NCBI RefSeq assembly: GCF_905220415.1
Contig: NC_059543.1
Location: 2,418,001-2,482,000, forward strand
Source of the DNA: Colias croceus
Lineage: Eukaryota; Arthropoda; Insecta; Lepidoptera; Pieridae
DNA: 64,000 nucleotides
Direction: 5' to 3'
Made by a program: the position numbers and the translations under genes. The notes beneath the pieces are model-generated. The model saw only the letters and a program-made list of their open reading frames with translations. It was not told where the DNA came from and ran no database searches. Shown here in pieces: positions 13,201 through 22,605 of this stretch; the stretch's first letter is position 1, and each line of letters starts with the position of its first letter.

Positions 13201-13922
13201 TTGAAAATTGTGAAGTAAACGCTTATGATTGCTAATTGAGGTATTTAGGTCGATATCGTTGCCTTGCATTGAGTGCATTGAGATTGTCGTGCAATTTATT
13301 TATCATGATATTGCATGGGATTAAATAGAATTATTGCAAATACCTCGTGTTTGTTATATGAGGATTTATTTTAAACAAATACGCGTGTTCAACATTGATA
13401 ATGCAAATTACCATATCGCAGACACATGAATTATTTATGTATTGAGTTTATTGAACGAAATATAGGTGTACAATGTTTGGTTTGTGAATATATTTTTTTT
13501 AATGCTATTAATAAGTATATTGTGTCTCATATTTTATTTTAATTTATGGAAAAACAATCATTTTCACATATTTAAGTAACCAAATCAATAAACTAATATT
13601 TTTTTCAATGAAGATTATTGAATTTTTTCCAAAGTTGCATTAGGTAATTGCCAATTGGGTAAATTGTAATGTCATAAACCAGTATTCAATCTAGTGTTTA
13701 AAAATGACAGAGCTTAATAGCTTGCCTAGCGCCATCAATGAAATTTAAAGTACTTCAAGACAAGGTAATCCTTCAAATCTTTAATTACTATGAAGGAACA
13801 CTCACATCTCTAAACTGCACAGAGCCAGCCTCCCCCAGCTCCGACACCGAGGTGTACGCCGCCTCTGGTTGTATGAAGAGCTGGCAGAGCGCCATCTCCT
13901 CGCTTCGGAACATCGCCCCCAT
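4201..13922 (-). CDS. V-type proton ATPase subunit a (V0 sector), 5' half, eight coding exons
   Basis: Subunit a is the large integral V0 protein that, with the c-ring, carries protons across endomembranes; its N-terminal half is the cytosolic stator arm. Exons, in transcript order: 13922-13806, 10175-9999, 8949-8789, 8339-8159, 7094-6918, 6354-6142, 5102-4952, 4574-4201. All junctions are GT-AG and the reading phases agree throughout, giving 517 residues. The start is MGAMFRSEEMALCQLFIQ with the classic family N-terminus. Later landmarks are VLNQTRDHRQRVL, ECWVPTADLP, FNRTNRFTRGFQNLIDSYG, and the first membrane segments around TIITFPFLFAVMFGDLGHG and FFAGRYIILLMGLFSMYTG. Family members are about 830 residues, so the C-terminal membrane domain, including the proton-path arginine, lies left of position 1. 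An acceptor just 5' of the ATG (near 13951) implies a non-coding first exon upstream, not located. Paralogue is not resolved. Confidence 0.96.
4575..4951 (-). other. V-ATPase intron between exons 7 and 8
   Basis: The intron is 377 bp and AT-rich. Nothing else is recognised in it. Confidence 0.85.
5306..5938. mobile_element. hAT-like non-autonomous element with perfect 8-bp target duplication
   Basis: The left end (5306) reads CATTGATTACTACGTA and the right end, on the opposite strand, CATTAAGATACTATGTACTAC. It is flanked by identical GGTTTTTG copies at 5298-5305 and 5939-5946. The interior word ACACCACGAACAAAATCTG recurs in the elements at 41095-44091 and 48502-48809, which share the ends. 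Its left arm is interrupted by the MITE at 5324-5718. An 8-bp duplication is typical of hAT elements; no transposase is present. It lies in the intron between V-ATPase exons 6 and 7. Confidence 0.82.
5324..5718. mobile_element. MITE with about 85-bp inverted repeats and TA target duplication, nested
   Basis: Both ends read CAGGGTTACTTGTAAAACACC inward, and the inverted match runs about 85 bp with only a few mismatches, through AACATTTGTTCTACGAC. TA dinucleotides flank both ends (5322-5323 and 5719-5720). Removing the element restores an uninterrupted hAT-like terminal repeat, so this insertion is the younger one. The TA target fits Tc1/mariner-type mobilisation. Confidence 0.85.
6733..6914 (+). 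repeat. Interspersed repeat family R1 (GAACGCGCTAATCTC type)
   Basis: It runs from TAGCTGCGCCCTGCGG to TAATATTTATTAGTATAGAT. Other copies are at 10984-11184, 11681-11874, 17326-17494 and 59991-60162. It ends 4 bp from V-ATPase exon 5. The family looks like a SINE or the 3' end of a LINE common in moths and butterflies. Confidence 0.75.
7116..7307. mobile_element. MITE with GAAGTGAAACTTCTT inverted repeats
   Basis: TTTTTGAAGTGAAACTTCTT at 7116 is mirrored by AAGAAGTTTCACTTTTTA ending near 7306. Related pieces lie at 9869-9957, 44573-44722 and 62045-62165. It sits in a V-ATPase intron. The boundaries are good to within a few bases and no target duplication was confirmed. Confidence 0.65.
7327..7502. 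repeat. Interspersed repeat family R6
   Basis: It contains CTATTGCATAGCT, GGGCCTTGAGCGCGGGGACC, CCTCACGCTC and GAGGTGTGGCTTGAAGGCAT. An inverted second copy is at 23216-23395. The family is not recognised beyond this. Confidence 0.65.
7791..8115. mobile_element. G-rich MITE next to V-ATPase exon 4
   Basis: The ends are AGGGGACGTATAAATTACG and, on the other strand, AGGGGGCGTGCATAAATTAC, both continuing into GTGAGGTGTTTT. The interior (7960-8060) has several runs of four or more G on the + strand. It ends 44 bp from the splice donor of exon 4. The target duplication is not clear. Confidence 0.75.
8395..8580 (+). repeat. tRNA-derived SINE
   Basis: A B-box-like GGTTCGATTCCCGG at about 8430-8445 lies in a tRNA-like context but without a full cloverleaf. 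It is followed by the tail phrases GTTTGGTAGGACACAGAAGG and GCATCTGCCCCTTACCCC seen in lepidopteran SINEs. It is not a functional tRNA gene. Confidence 0.7.
9308..9530. repeat. Two-copy tandem duplication, 119-bp period
   Basis: GTTCAGTAAA(G/A)TTATATAAAAC begins at 9308 and again at 9427, and both copies continue through TGACGATGTATTTT and CATATTAAAACCTC-like words. It lies within a V-ATPase intron. Confidence 0.8.
9869..9957. mobile_element. Short MITE of the GAAGTGAAACTTCTT family
   Basis: TTTTTGAAGTGAAACTTC at the left is mirrored by AAGTTTCACTTC at the right, with a shared interior word TTTCAAGGTCGCGTCAT also present, inverted, at 44573-44722. It ends about 40 bp from V-ATPase exon 2. 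Confidence 0.65.
10984..11184 (+). repeat. R1 repeat copy
   Basis: TAGCTGCGCTTCACGG through GCGCGTTCAAACAAACAAAC to a TTATGATATTAGTA tail. Confidence 0.75.
11512..11680 (+). repeat. Interspersed repeat family R2 (AGCGGTCCGCCCCGGCTTCG type)
   Basis: It starts AGCGGTCCGCCCCGGCTTCG and continues with CTCAAGTTGGATCGAACTGC and GACAAACATTGTGGCTCGAG. A close inverted relative is at 47158-47325. An R1 copy abuts it in the opposite orientation. Confidence 0.75.
11681..11874 (-). repeat. R1 repeat copy, inverted
   Basis: It reads TTATAAAACTGAAGAGTTTG into TGAACGCGCTAATCTC and ends at GTGAAACCGCGGAGCGCAG. Confidence 0.75.
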
Positions 13923-13984
13923 GGTGGAAGTCTATTCTGTTCCCCCTGTCTGTAACAAGCATTAAAAAAAAAACATTAAACATA

Positions 13985-14208
13985 TGTGTAGTTGCTTATA
14001 TCTTTGATCATCGAGCAAACGACGTCATCACTATATAGTGAAGTCATCCGTTGCGTCTGTCTGTCTGGTCGCGAAAAACTCAAAAACTAATGCGTCGATT
14101 TTCATTCTGTTTTCACTAATGGATAGCGTGATTCTCGGGGAAGGTTTTAATATATAATTTGTTAAGTTGTAGAGCATGCGGGCGAAGCTGCAGGAGGTAA
14201 GCTAGTTA
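13985..14208 (+). repeat. Interspersed repeat family R4
   Basis: It contains AACTCAAAAACTAATGCGTC, AGCGTGATTCTCGGGGAAGG and the end GCGGGCGAAGCTGCAGGAGG then TAAGCTAGTTA. The second copy is at 30360-30540. It is SINE-like. It starts about 30 bp beyond the 5' UTR acceptor of V-ATPase. Confidence 0.65.
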
Positions 14209-14988
14209 TTACATATAACAAATTAGTTACGTTTACACACGGTAGAGGCGCTTTTTATATTCCCATACAAATGCCTCCAATGACGACACGAATACTTTGG
14301 CGATAGTTTTCGTGCTCACGCTTCAGTATATGAGTCAGTCGAAGTTACGGTCGGTGCGGATGGATGGAACAAAGAATGATCTTGTAGTAAATCAACATTT
14401 ACATTGATGACTGATATCATTAAGAACGATGGAGATACTTTATTGCTGTAATTTTAAAGTATTATCTCACCTATAATAGTCTACCGTAACGTAATCCAAT
14501 CAACTCCGGTATACTTAAAATAATAAGAATTCTAAGTCTACACTGTGCTTTCTCATAAAACAAATACAATGTATGTAATCATAACATCATTCTTAGTCAT
14601 CAATTAAACAGCAAACATCAATTTACTGCCGGAATGAAACAATAATACCTTATCATCCTAAAACCAAAAAAGTCGTTGTTGACTTTTGTTGTCTTACATA
14701 TTTGTCCACTAACCGATAAACCTTAACCAAAGCAATTATTTTCTCGATAATAATTTCATTATGTAAGTAATAGAATCTATTATGTTTATAATAGTTTACA
14801 TGTAACACTATCCACTTTGCTGACCTCGAATTCAAGATGTCCAAAACATAATAAGTATATTAGCTTTGTGGCATTTAAATTGTTGCTATTTGCATTCCCT
14901 TCGTATTATTTACATTTAACATTAGCAATGCTCTTAAATCCATCTAAGTATATGGCAAAGTTTAATCTTTGATTCCTTTGTTTATATA
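14209..14988. other. AT-rich gap upstream of the V-ATPase start
   Basis: No gene is recognised. The missing non-coding first exon and promoter of the V-ATPase gene should lie to the right of 13951, but no core promoter could be singled out. Confidence 0.6.
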
Positions 14989-15249
14989 CACACCGGCACA
15001 ATTAGCGGAACAGAAAAAAAAGTGAGACTATGAGATAATAACGCATATATTTGACGGAAATGTAATTAGACACAAAATAACAAATTGATTAACATCTTTT
15101 AACAACGACTTTGAAAAGTCTTCGTTATTTTTTATTGAAAAATAAAGAAATTTTGAAATAAGTGAAATTTTTAGATGATTATGAACCATCACAAAAAATA
15201 AAAAAGTAAGCGTTTAAATGATTTAACAATAAAATTAAAGCAAAATTAA

Positions 15250-15615
15250 TAACGAGTGTTTCCCCCTCTTGCTCTGATTACGGTTTCCATTTGTCTGGGC
15301 TTGCTACAGATTATGTTATCGATGATTTCTTGAGGCAACCGCTCTCACTCCTCAAGTAATGCGTTTCCAAGTTCATTCAGATTGTTGGGGGGTGGCATTC
15401 TGGATTTAACCCTTCTTTTTATCAAGTCCCAGACATGCTCTATCGTATTCATATTGGGGGAATTTGCTGGCCATTGCATCACCGGTATACCTACGTGGCT
15501 CAGATATGCCTGTACCGATTGTGCACTATGAGCACGAGCATTATCTTGCATTAGAATAAAGTCGTCGCCAATAAATGGGGCAAATGGTACACCATGTTAT
15601 TCTTAAATGTCTCTG
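15250..15615 (-). pseudogene. Tc1 transposase, C-terminal half
   Basis: The open part is 15345-15551. It supplies the second and third catalytic acidic residues (QDN and IEHVWD). Beyond it the frame continues with broken similarity. Its other half is at 16853-17090. Confidence 0.85.
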
Positions 15616-16849
15616 ATAGATAGGGAGGCGAGGTAGCTAAATGGCGTAATTAAACGGCGCCGTCGAGACTTATCAAAATCGATAGATAAAATAATTTCGA
15701 AAAGAAAAGCTTCTATGGTAAAAACCATTTTAGCGGTGGGTTTGGCGTGTACGGATTTTCAAAAATGTAAAAAAAAATAGTTACTTGGGCATTCTCGAGC
15801 GCGTCAGATATTCATACTACGTATGCCCCAAGTGCCTCTGATAACAACGGTATACTAATCTGCCGGTTTGCGTGGTGGGGCTAGGCATATTAATTCGTCA
15901 AAAATGCACAAAAAAAAAATTTACTCGAGCGCGTCAGATTTTCGGAAGGGGTGTTAAGTAGGCCCCAAGGAAGCTCCCCTTAAAAAAACTGACGATTTCG
16001 GCGTGACGATAAGTTACGATGAATTTTTGAAAATGCAGAAAAAAAAAGTCCTTTTGAAATACTCGAGCGCGTCAGATTTTCATAGGGGAGGTTTATCTCG
16101 GTCTCCTGAAAGCATATTTTCTTAATCTGACAAAAATGTTGGTGGGTTCTCTTAATCTGACCGAAAAAGGTTTGAGAGTTTCTTTTTTTTAATCATCGTT
16201 ATTTCATATCAATTTTTCTTAACACCCTCAGTTTTCGAGATATACTCAAAAAACCGGGAGTTTGAGTTTTTATGATGCTTCAAGTCAAAAAGTTTTAACT
16301 TTGGACAAAAATGTAAAGAGACCTTTTTTGTGTAAAATAAAATGACCTTTTTTGTTTATTCAAACTTTTTTTTTTGTAAAATGTATCGTTCGCGACTTAT
16401 ATACTGCAACGCGTTTTTCGGAAGACGAAATGGCTCCTCCAGGCTTCCGGTCACGCGGAAACCGGCAGCTTTTGTATTTTTAGTAAGTTTTAGATTATAT
16501 TCTTCAAAATAAAAATAAAAAAAATCGCGCTCGAGAATGCCGGATTAACGTTTTTTTTTTACAAGTTCGCGACCCTATAACTTGGCGGCGTCAAGGACTT
16601 ATCGTCAGATTAGTTAAATTTAGTCTTAAAACACTAAAATCAACCCCCAATATCTTAATCTGACGCGCTCGAGTATTTCAGACTATCGATTTTTTTTTAC
16701 TAATCTGATCGTCTATCCTGGGCGCGCGTCACTACTTAAAGAGCTAAATAGTTAACAAGGTTGTTCTATTAGGTCTAAGGTATCTCTCATATCTTAAACT
16801 GCCACGCTCGAGTATTGCAGAAAATTCCCCTCTTCGCCTCCCTATCTAT
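15616..16849. mobile_element. Unclassified non-autonomous DNA transposon inside the Tc1 element
   Basis: Perfect 16-bp inverted ends read ATAGATAGGGAGGCGA. A motif CTCGAGCGCGTCAGAT occurs three times in direct orientation in the left half (about 15794, 15924, 16062). It occurs three times inverted, with small changes, in the right half (about 16527, 16657, 16803). There is no coding sequence. The host Tc1 reading frame shows the empty site as CTCTGATGTATC, so the duplication is either 1 bp (G) with the 16-bp ends, or GAT if two end bases are excluded on the left. The superfamily is not recognised; clustered subterminal motifs suggest transposase-binding sites. Confidence 0.82.
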
Positions 16850-16852
16850 GAT

Positions 16853-17090
16853 GTATCGATCTGCTGTCATGGTCCCTCCTGTGACTATCACTAACTCCGT
16901 GCGAGCTCCCAAACATATCCCTCCCCAAACCATAATCGAGCCGCGACTATAAGCCACTGTGTATTCAAAATTAGACTATATTTGGCGTTCTATTCTGTGT
17001 CTCCATATTCGCTGTCTCCCATCGATCTGTTTTAAAAGAACTCTGCACTCATCAGTAAAAAGAACCTGCTGCCATTCGTTCAAATCCCAG
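16853..17090 (-). pseudogene. Tc1 transposase, N-side fragment
   Basis: It includes the first catalytic aspartate in VLFTDECR and the strand IDGRQRIWRHRIE. It is joined in register with the C-terminal half across the inserted element. Confidence 0.75.
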
Positions 17091-17325
17091 ACGATGTTCT
17101 CGCGTATAGGTTTCTGTTCCGCTAATTGTGCCGGTGTGTGTAGTTCACAGTACGTACCTACCTAATGATTAGTCGTAGGTACTTAATAATAATTATTCTG
17201 TCAGTGTTTTCAATTTTCATAAAATGAGTCATTCGATTTTAATCTGCAATATTTACATAAACATAAAGTGGAGTGTAAAATAGAACCGCCACATTTTTGT
17301 TATTAATTTTAACTTATATTTGAAT

Positions 17326-17494
17326 TAGCTGCGCCCCGCAGTTTCACCCGCGTGACTCCGCTCCTGTTGGTCTTAGCGTGATGATATATTGCCTATAGCC
17401 TTCCTCGATGAATGGGCTATCTAACACCGAAATAATTTTTCAAATAGGACCAGTAGTTCCAGAGATTAGCGCGTTCAAACAAACAAACAAATAG
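17326..17494 (+). repeat. R1 repeat copy
   Basis: TAGCTGCGCCCCGCAG through AGATTAGCGCGTTCAAAC. It begins about 185 bp right of the Tc1 element. Confidence 0.75.
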
Positions 17495-17779
17495 ATTATT
17501 ACTATACCACGTGTAGGATATGTAATAAACTATAGACTTTTTTCACGCACGCAAGCACGTATCTTAGAACATAAAATTATAATGGGCTATGAGATTTATT
17601 CCAAATTGCGTTGCCTTAAATTGTATCACGAACCCTTTTACGAAGCAAGGTTATATTTGATTGCTTGATTGAAATGGAATTATTGTCAACAATCATAGAA
17701 TCAGGAGGGGAATTCAAGTGCAAGTTGCTACATTACAACCGTAGTCATTGAAATTAAAGATCAATTTTGATCTGTGTAT

Positions 17780-17860
17780 GCATGACACTGGACACTGGCA
17801 GAATCGGTCTCTACTGGGATCGGGAAGGCCATAAACAAAAAAGAAGAAGAAGAATTCAAC
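17780..17860 (+). repeat. Short LINE 3'-end fragment
   Basis: ACACTGGCAGAATCGG, ATCGGGAAGGCCATAAAC and an A/G-rich tail. The words ACACTGGCA and CCATAAAC resemble the 3' UTR of the LINE ending at 55320, so this is probably a 5'-truncated relative. Confidence 0.5.
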
Positions 17861-18151
17861 TGTCGATCAAAAATACTCATTTATTTTTACTTTTTAGGTA
17901 TTTAAATGATCAATGTTTATCTTCAATGACGTACTAAGCAAATAATTGCATTGCATTTAAGTAATGTCTGTTTGTTATAGAAGTCAGTTCATTGTTTGAA
18001 TAAGAAATTCTTTTGTTAAAACATGAAGAGCGAAAAACACACAGTTTTATTTAGATCACAACCAAATTTATCTACATTCTATTAGATATCCGGTATGAAA
18101 CAAGTTCTCGTATTAAATCATATTTTATTGTAAACAATAGTTACAAGCTTA

Positions 18152-18265
18152 TAACTGCGTTAAAAACAACCGACTTCAAACTTGCACTTGCAACATTTAC
18201 AAATACAGACAAAAATGCTCATAAAATAAAAACTACTGGACCTATCCGAATAAAGAGCATGGGAC
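18152..18265 (+). repeat. Repeat family R5, left part, split by the transposon at 18266
   Basis: It runs from AACTGCGTTAAAAACAACCG to CCTATCCGAATAAA and a diverged ATGGGAC. The family's right part resumes at 23054. Unsplit copies at 27465-27722 (inverted) and 33423-33590 show the uninterrupted order. Confidence 0.82.
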
Positions 18266-19140
18266 ATTTTAGTATGAAGCCTGGTATACCTACCAATTTG
18301 CGATAAAAAAAAAAGTCATTTTGGCGGCAAGAGATGAAACATGTGCCAATCGATAGTACATCAAAATACAAATAGGAAATACTCTTTGGTAAAATGTCGT
18401 AATTGATACGGTTTCGGAATAAATAAGAGTTTTAAAAAAATTTTTTTTTTTAGTTTTTTGAATTATTTGTTACTTCTTACACTTAAACGTTAAGACAAAG
18501 CATATACAACTTCTAATTTGTAATAAAAGGGTTTCAAAATGTTGTATTACTATCAAAACGAAAGTAATAAACCAACTTTGGGCTAGGGATACGCACGTGC
18601 GGTGCGTCACTTATCGACAACCGTTATCGATTCTTAGAAGGATGAAGAATAGTATACGCTGGCGTAAGTGCGACAGAGAGCGCAATAGATTGCGTCCTGT
18701 TTCCACGAATTACTACCCCGCGGGCGGCGAATCTTTAGCGAGTTGGAGCGAGAGGTCCGATAGTCTAAGAGAGAAACTTGAGTCCGGTCGAGAAAAGCGC
18801 TGTAGTAGTTTACTGTTTAGTTTGCCACTGTCTTTCCTATTGGCACAAGCGTGTTCGGAGGCTATTTGCAATTGTTCGTTGTTGATTATTTAATTAAGTT
18901 TTTGTTATTCAGTTTATGTTGTTGGATTTTTGACATTTTGTGTTGTTACAATTAACTATTATGTCACGCAACTACGGCCCGCCTGGGTCACAGTGTTTCT
19001 TATGTGAGAGGAGCACCGCACCGCGCATGGGTGGACGCCAACCCAGACAACAACTATGCAGCTATGAGCTATCTGAAACATATATGGCTGAAAATCCACA
19101 TGTACTAGCTTACGCGCGTCATCTTCAAAGAGGAGATCAG

Positions 19141-20326
19141 GTTAGTACAAAAGTATTTTACTTTTATTTTAAAGCCGGAGGCCGAGCGGCACTCGCTGAA
19201 GCGACATTTTTCGAAATTAAAATTCAAGTTTTTGTTGGAATTCTAACCTCACTTTTTTGACAACAATGCCCAACTTGCATATAGCATCCCAACTAGCAAA
19301 GCGAGCCCGATAGGGCGAGCTTTCATCAAAAGTTGCAACAACGCAATAAAATAAAATTCAAAAGTTTTTGTTGGAATTCTAACCTCACTTTTTTGTCAAC
19401 AATGCCCAAGCTGCATACAGCATCCCAACTAGTAAAGCGAGGCCGTTAGGGCGAGCTTTTATCAAAAGTTGCTTAACCCAAACTCGAAGCGGATCCAAAC
19501 CCCGCGGGCATCAGATGCCCGCGCAATGGGCAACCTCTAGCTAAACATATAAATATGCTTACTAGTCAGACGAATGCAAAACGAACTTTACACCGTGGTA
19601 TTTCCCTCTCTTTTGTTATCATAATTATAGTAAACATTTATTTATTCTTAGTGCTTTTTCGTGACATGGGTTACAGACTACATGTTGTAGTCTTGTTTTG
19701 TAAAGTGATAAATCAAAGCTTATGTATATAATTATTCAACGCTGAGAAACTGTATGTGCAGTTGCACCAAGTACCTATTGGTTTTCTTTCTAAACACCAT
19801 TTATAATTTTTTTTGGCATTTTATTTATTTTGGCCTTGCTATAATAAGATGAATTATAAAGTATTGTCTGGAGTTTTTAAAATGTGACTGTTAAAATAAA
19901 TCTTCTTTGTAGTCTTGCGCATTATAATTCGCGACAGGGAGCGCTCAGTTTAGTTCACAGCTCTTAAACGAACTAGTTTGCTCTTTTAGTTCGTTAGTTC
20001 CTTCTTTGAAGTCAAGAAATAATAGACATTCTCGTAAAAAACATAACAGTCGCAGATCGAACGAACGAACTAAATGATGACGAATCTGAGAACTGAGATC
20101 GAACGAACTGTCTGACGCTCTAAACACTGAGCCACGGAGGCAGTCGCGCACTCGCGGTGAATTTGTTTAATACAATAGTAAGAACCTCTAATTGGCTTTC
20201 CGTGTCTATTACTGTTTATTTTGTGTTTATATGCTGTTGGATATCCTACAAAATAAAAATAAAATAATAATAAACGCAGTACCGTAGGTAATTTGTTTTT
20301 TTAATGTTTTTTTCTTTTCTTTTCAG
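19141..20326 (+). other. Transposase intron
   Basis: Donor GTTAGTAC and acceptor TTTTCAG. It contains a two-copy tandem duplication at 19218-19471 and otherwise nothing recognised. Confidence 0.75.
19218..19471 (+). repeat. Two-copy tandem duplication, about 135-bp period
   Basis: GTTGGAATTCTAACCTCAC, GCATCCCAACTAG, and AGGGCGAGCTTT repeat in order in both copies, the second starting near 19353. Confidence 0.8.
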
Positions 20327-21989
20327 ATTGACCCAATTTCTCGGATTTGTCGCCCATGCGTTCAACGGGCTAGTCGTTTTTATACCCGTGAACAGGATCG
20401 TTTGGCTGTTGAACAGGAAGCTGTAGAATTACTTTTTCAACCACCTCCAGAAGAATCGGCTGATGGACCTGCGAGTGATCCACTAAGAGACGAAATAGAA
20501 GCTATCCCACAAGAAGTTCCGTTAGAAGCTCCCGATGACGTTCAGATGGGAGCCCCAGAAGCAGATCAACGTGATGATGTGGACAATCTTCAAAGTGCCT
20601 CCCCTGATCTGCAAGTTCCAGTTCCTGGATATTCACGAGTGTCCTCTTCTACCACTTATTGTCTTGTAGCGGGATGCAATTTAAGAGACAACTTACACAG
20701 AATAAAACAAACAGTGAGGGCGCATATTTTGCGTAAAGATAGCATTTACATTCCAGAACAAGCGAGAGTTTGTGATGAGCATTTAAATGCAGGCTTAATT
20801 TGGCAAGATTTCCCCGATCATACACGGCCCCGACATGACTTGTTTACACCAGTTCAATTGGCAAACATGATGTTATTATTAAAAAAGCCTGTTGAACATT
20901 AAGATTTCGAAAAATTAGAGATGATGCAGTTTTTCAGTTTTATACTGGGTTTAACAAAGAAGCTTTTTTAAATATTCTAGAGAATACACCATCTTTGCAA
21001 CAATTTCGCAGCCCAAAAAGAGCGTTAGCAACAGTGCTGTGCAAATTACATACGGGGGACTCTAACGCGAGATTGTCCAGTTTATTCCGCATCACTCCCA
21101 AACATTTTGGTCGTCTTATGAAAACTGTGCGAATGCATTTGTTGAATGAATTCACACCATTGCATTTAGGATTGTCACGGCATGGTGACAATGTAGATCG
21201 GGAACGCGAAGAATTGCGTCAAAGAATTTTAACGATACCGGGCTTATTATATTCGAATTCGGAACACTCAAATCGTCTGATAGTAATTTGTGATGGGACA
21301 TATGTTTACCTGCAAAAGAGTTCAAACTAATCATTCCAAAAAAAATCCTATTCCCTGCAATCCTGCCCTATATCGCAATTTGCTTAAAATGTTCATGATT
21401 GTCAGTCCCGATGGTTACATAATAGAAGCATTTGGGCCCTATGCAGCCGATAAGTCTGATGCCGTCATCATGAGAGAATTGACTGAAAATGGAGAATTTC
21501 GCAGGTTTTTCCAGTCTGGTGACGTATTTATTCTTGATAGAGGTTTCAGGGACGTAATGGGTACACTTCAAGCATGAGGATATCGGGCTTTCATGCCCAA
21601 AACAAAAAGTAGACACGAACGGCAACTTTCTACCCAAGATGGGAACGATTCACGGAAAGTGACAATATGCCGTTGGGTAGTGGAAGCGGTTAATGGTCAT
21701 ATAAAGACACAATTCCGTCAACTGCGAAATCAATACTCGAATGTTGCTGCACGCAAGCTGAAGGAGGAATTTAGAATAGCATGCGCTTTATTAAATGCGT
21801 TTGGTGCACGTTTCACTGATCACGTGTTAGTTAATCAAATGGTGAACGAAATTAATTTAAAACAATACGCCCCAAATCCGCTCTCAGAAACGGTTATACA
21901 AAATAATTTGAATCTGCGTAGAGTCCAATTTCAAACCATAGACGCAGCTATTGGTCTGGAAGATTTTCCAGTCCTAACCAAAGATGATG

Positions 21990-22047
21990 TGATACGTTCC
22001 TAAAGCTTTTATGATTAGATAATCATAAAAGCTTTAGGAACGTATCA
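21990..22047. repeat. 28-bp perfect inverted duplication with 2-nt spacer
   Basis: Arms 21990-22017 and 22020-22047 are exact reverse complements around GA. The right arm encodes the expected transposase sequence (KALGTYQI). The left arm adds an in-frame TAA. Confidence 0.95.
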
Positions 22048-22517
22048 AATTGCACAAGCCAGAAGTTATTACGGTGAGCATATAAAAAGAAATGGTGTTT
22101 ACGAAATACAAGTCTGTAGGGATGATGGAGGCCTATTTCTGGAGAACTTGTGGCTATTACGAGCCAAAATTGATTCACGGCATGCCGGAAACCGGACATA
22201 TTTTGTTTATATTTTAATAAACAATGGCATGCAAGGAAGGGACAAACTCGAAGGCCATTATTGCTCTTGCATAGTAGGGAAGAGAACTCTGGGATGTTGT
22301 TCCCATATCATGAGCGTTATATGGTTCTTGGGATGGGCCCGTCACCAAAATGTTTTTCCGCTGCCACCAGCATTATTTTTGGATACAATTATTGTACGAC
22401 ATGACGTAGAAAATGAAGCTAATGACGAATTTTAATCCATACCGATCACCTTCCTAAAAGCTATGTAGATATTTTTAAGTTTGTGTTATGTTCTTTACTT
22501 TTTTCTCATTGAAATGT

Positions 22518-22605
22518 CGTCTAATCAAAGTAGCACTGCAATTACTACTACTTTTATTATTGCAGTACTACTACTATTACTATTGCAGTGCTACTTTGAT
22601 AAGAC
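22518..22605. repeat. Inverted repeat 3' of the transposase
   Basis: GTCTAATCAAAGTAGCACTG on the left faces a near-perfect complement ending CTACTTTGATAAGAC, with TAC/TAT triplet-like sequence between. It lies after the transposase stop and could act as a terminator or a transposition site; neither is shown. Confidence 0.75.

Larger units (their letters stand above)
10176..13805 (-). other. V-ATPase first coding intron, 3.6 kb
   Basis: It holds repeats at 10984-11184, 11512-11680 and 11681-11874. The rest is AT-rich. A 73-codon open frame at 12942-13163 (minus) has no recognisable domain and no matching splice context, so I do not call it a gene. Confidence 0.8.
14989..17140 (-). mobile_element. 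Tc1/mariner element, internally deleted and split by a second transposon
   Basis: Near-perfect inverted ends carry CACCGGCACAATTAGCGG (left) and its complement (right), with TA at both borders. On the minus strand, transposase pieces remain. The N-side piece (about 17090-16853) has VLFTDECR and GGTMTADRYI. The C-side piece (15615-15250) has MQDNARAHSAQ and SPNMNTIEHVWD, where the spacing of D to E is 34 residues, the Tc1 DD34E signature. The DNA-binding N-terminus is missing and stops are present near 15590-15610, so the gene is dead. A 1.23-kb element sits between the two pieces, in the codons after ADRYI. Confidence 0.88.
18961..22435 (+). pseudogene. Decayed transposase: zinc-binding N-terminus, DDE core, SWIM zinc finger
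   Basis: Exon 1 is 18961-19140 (starts MSRNYGPPGSQCFLCER). The intron 19141-20326 has GT-AG ends, and exon 2 opens IDPISRICRPCVQRAS, so a C-x2-C/C-x2-C pair is completed across the splice. The core has the DDE_Tnp_4 pattern seen in IS5/PIF-Harbinger relatives: VICDGTYVYLQK, ILDRGFRD and VVEAVNGHIKTQF. The C-terminus (22148-22435) holds a SWIM finger, YCSC...CCSH. Defects: a frameshift at about 20896, stop TAA at 21328-21330, a frameshift near 21385, stop TGA at 21575-21577, and a stop at 22001-22003 brought in by an inverted duplication. The order is otherwise intact, so decay looks recent. Confidence 0.87.

Noticed and set aside
18597..18893. 98-codon frame upstream of the transposase
   Set aside because: No domain, located between the inverted repeat and the transposase start, arginine/serine-rich from GC-richer sequence; more likely 5' leader or promoter of the element.
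20880..20902. A AAA AAG slippery heptamer before a frame change in the transposase, suggesting programmed -1 frameshifting
   Set aside because: After a -1 slip at that site the new frame meets TGA at 20893-20895, before the downstream coding block resumes. A mutation explains the frame break better.
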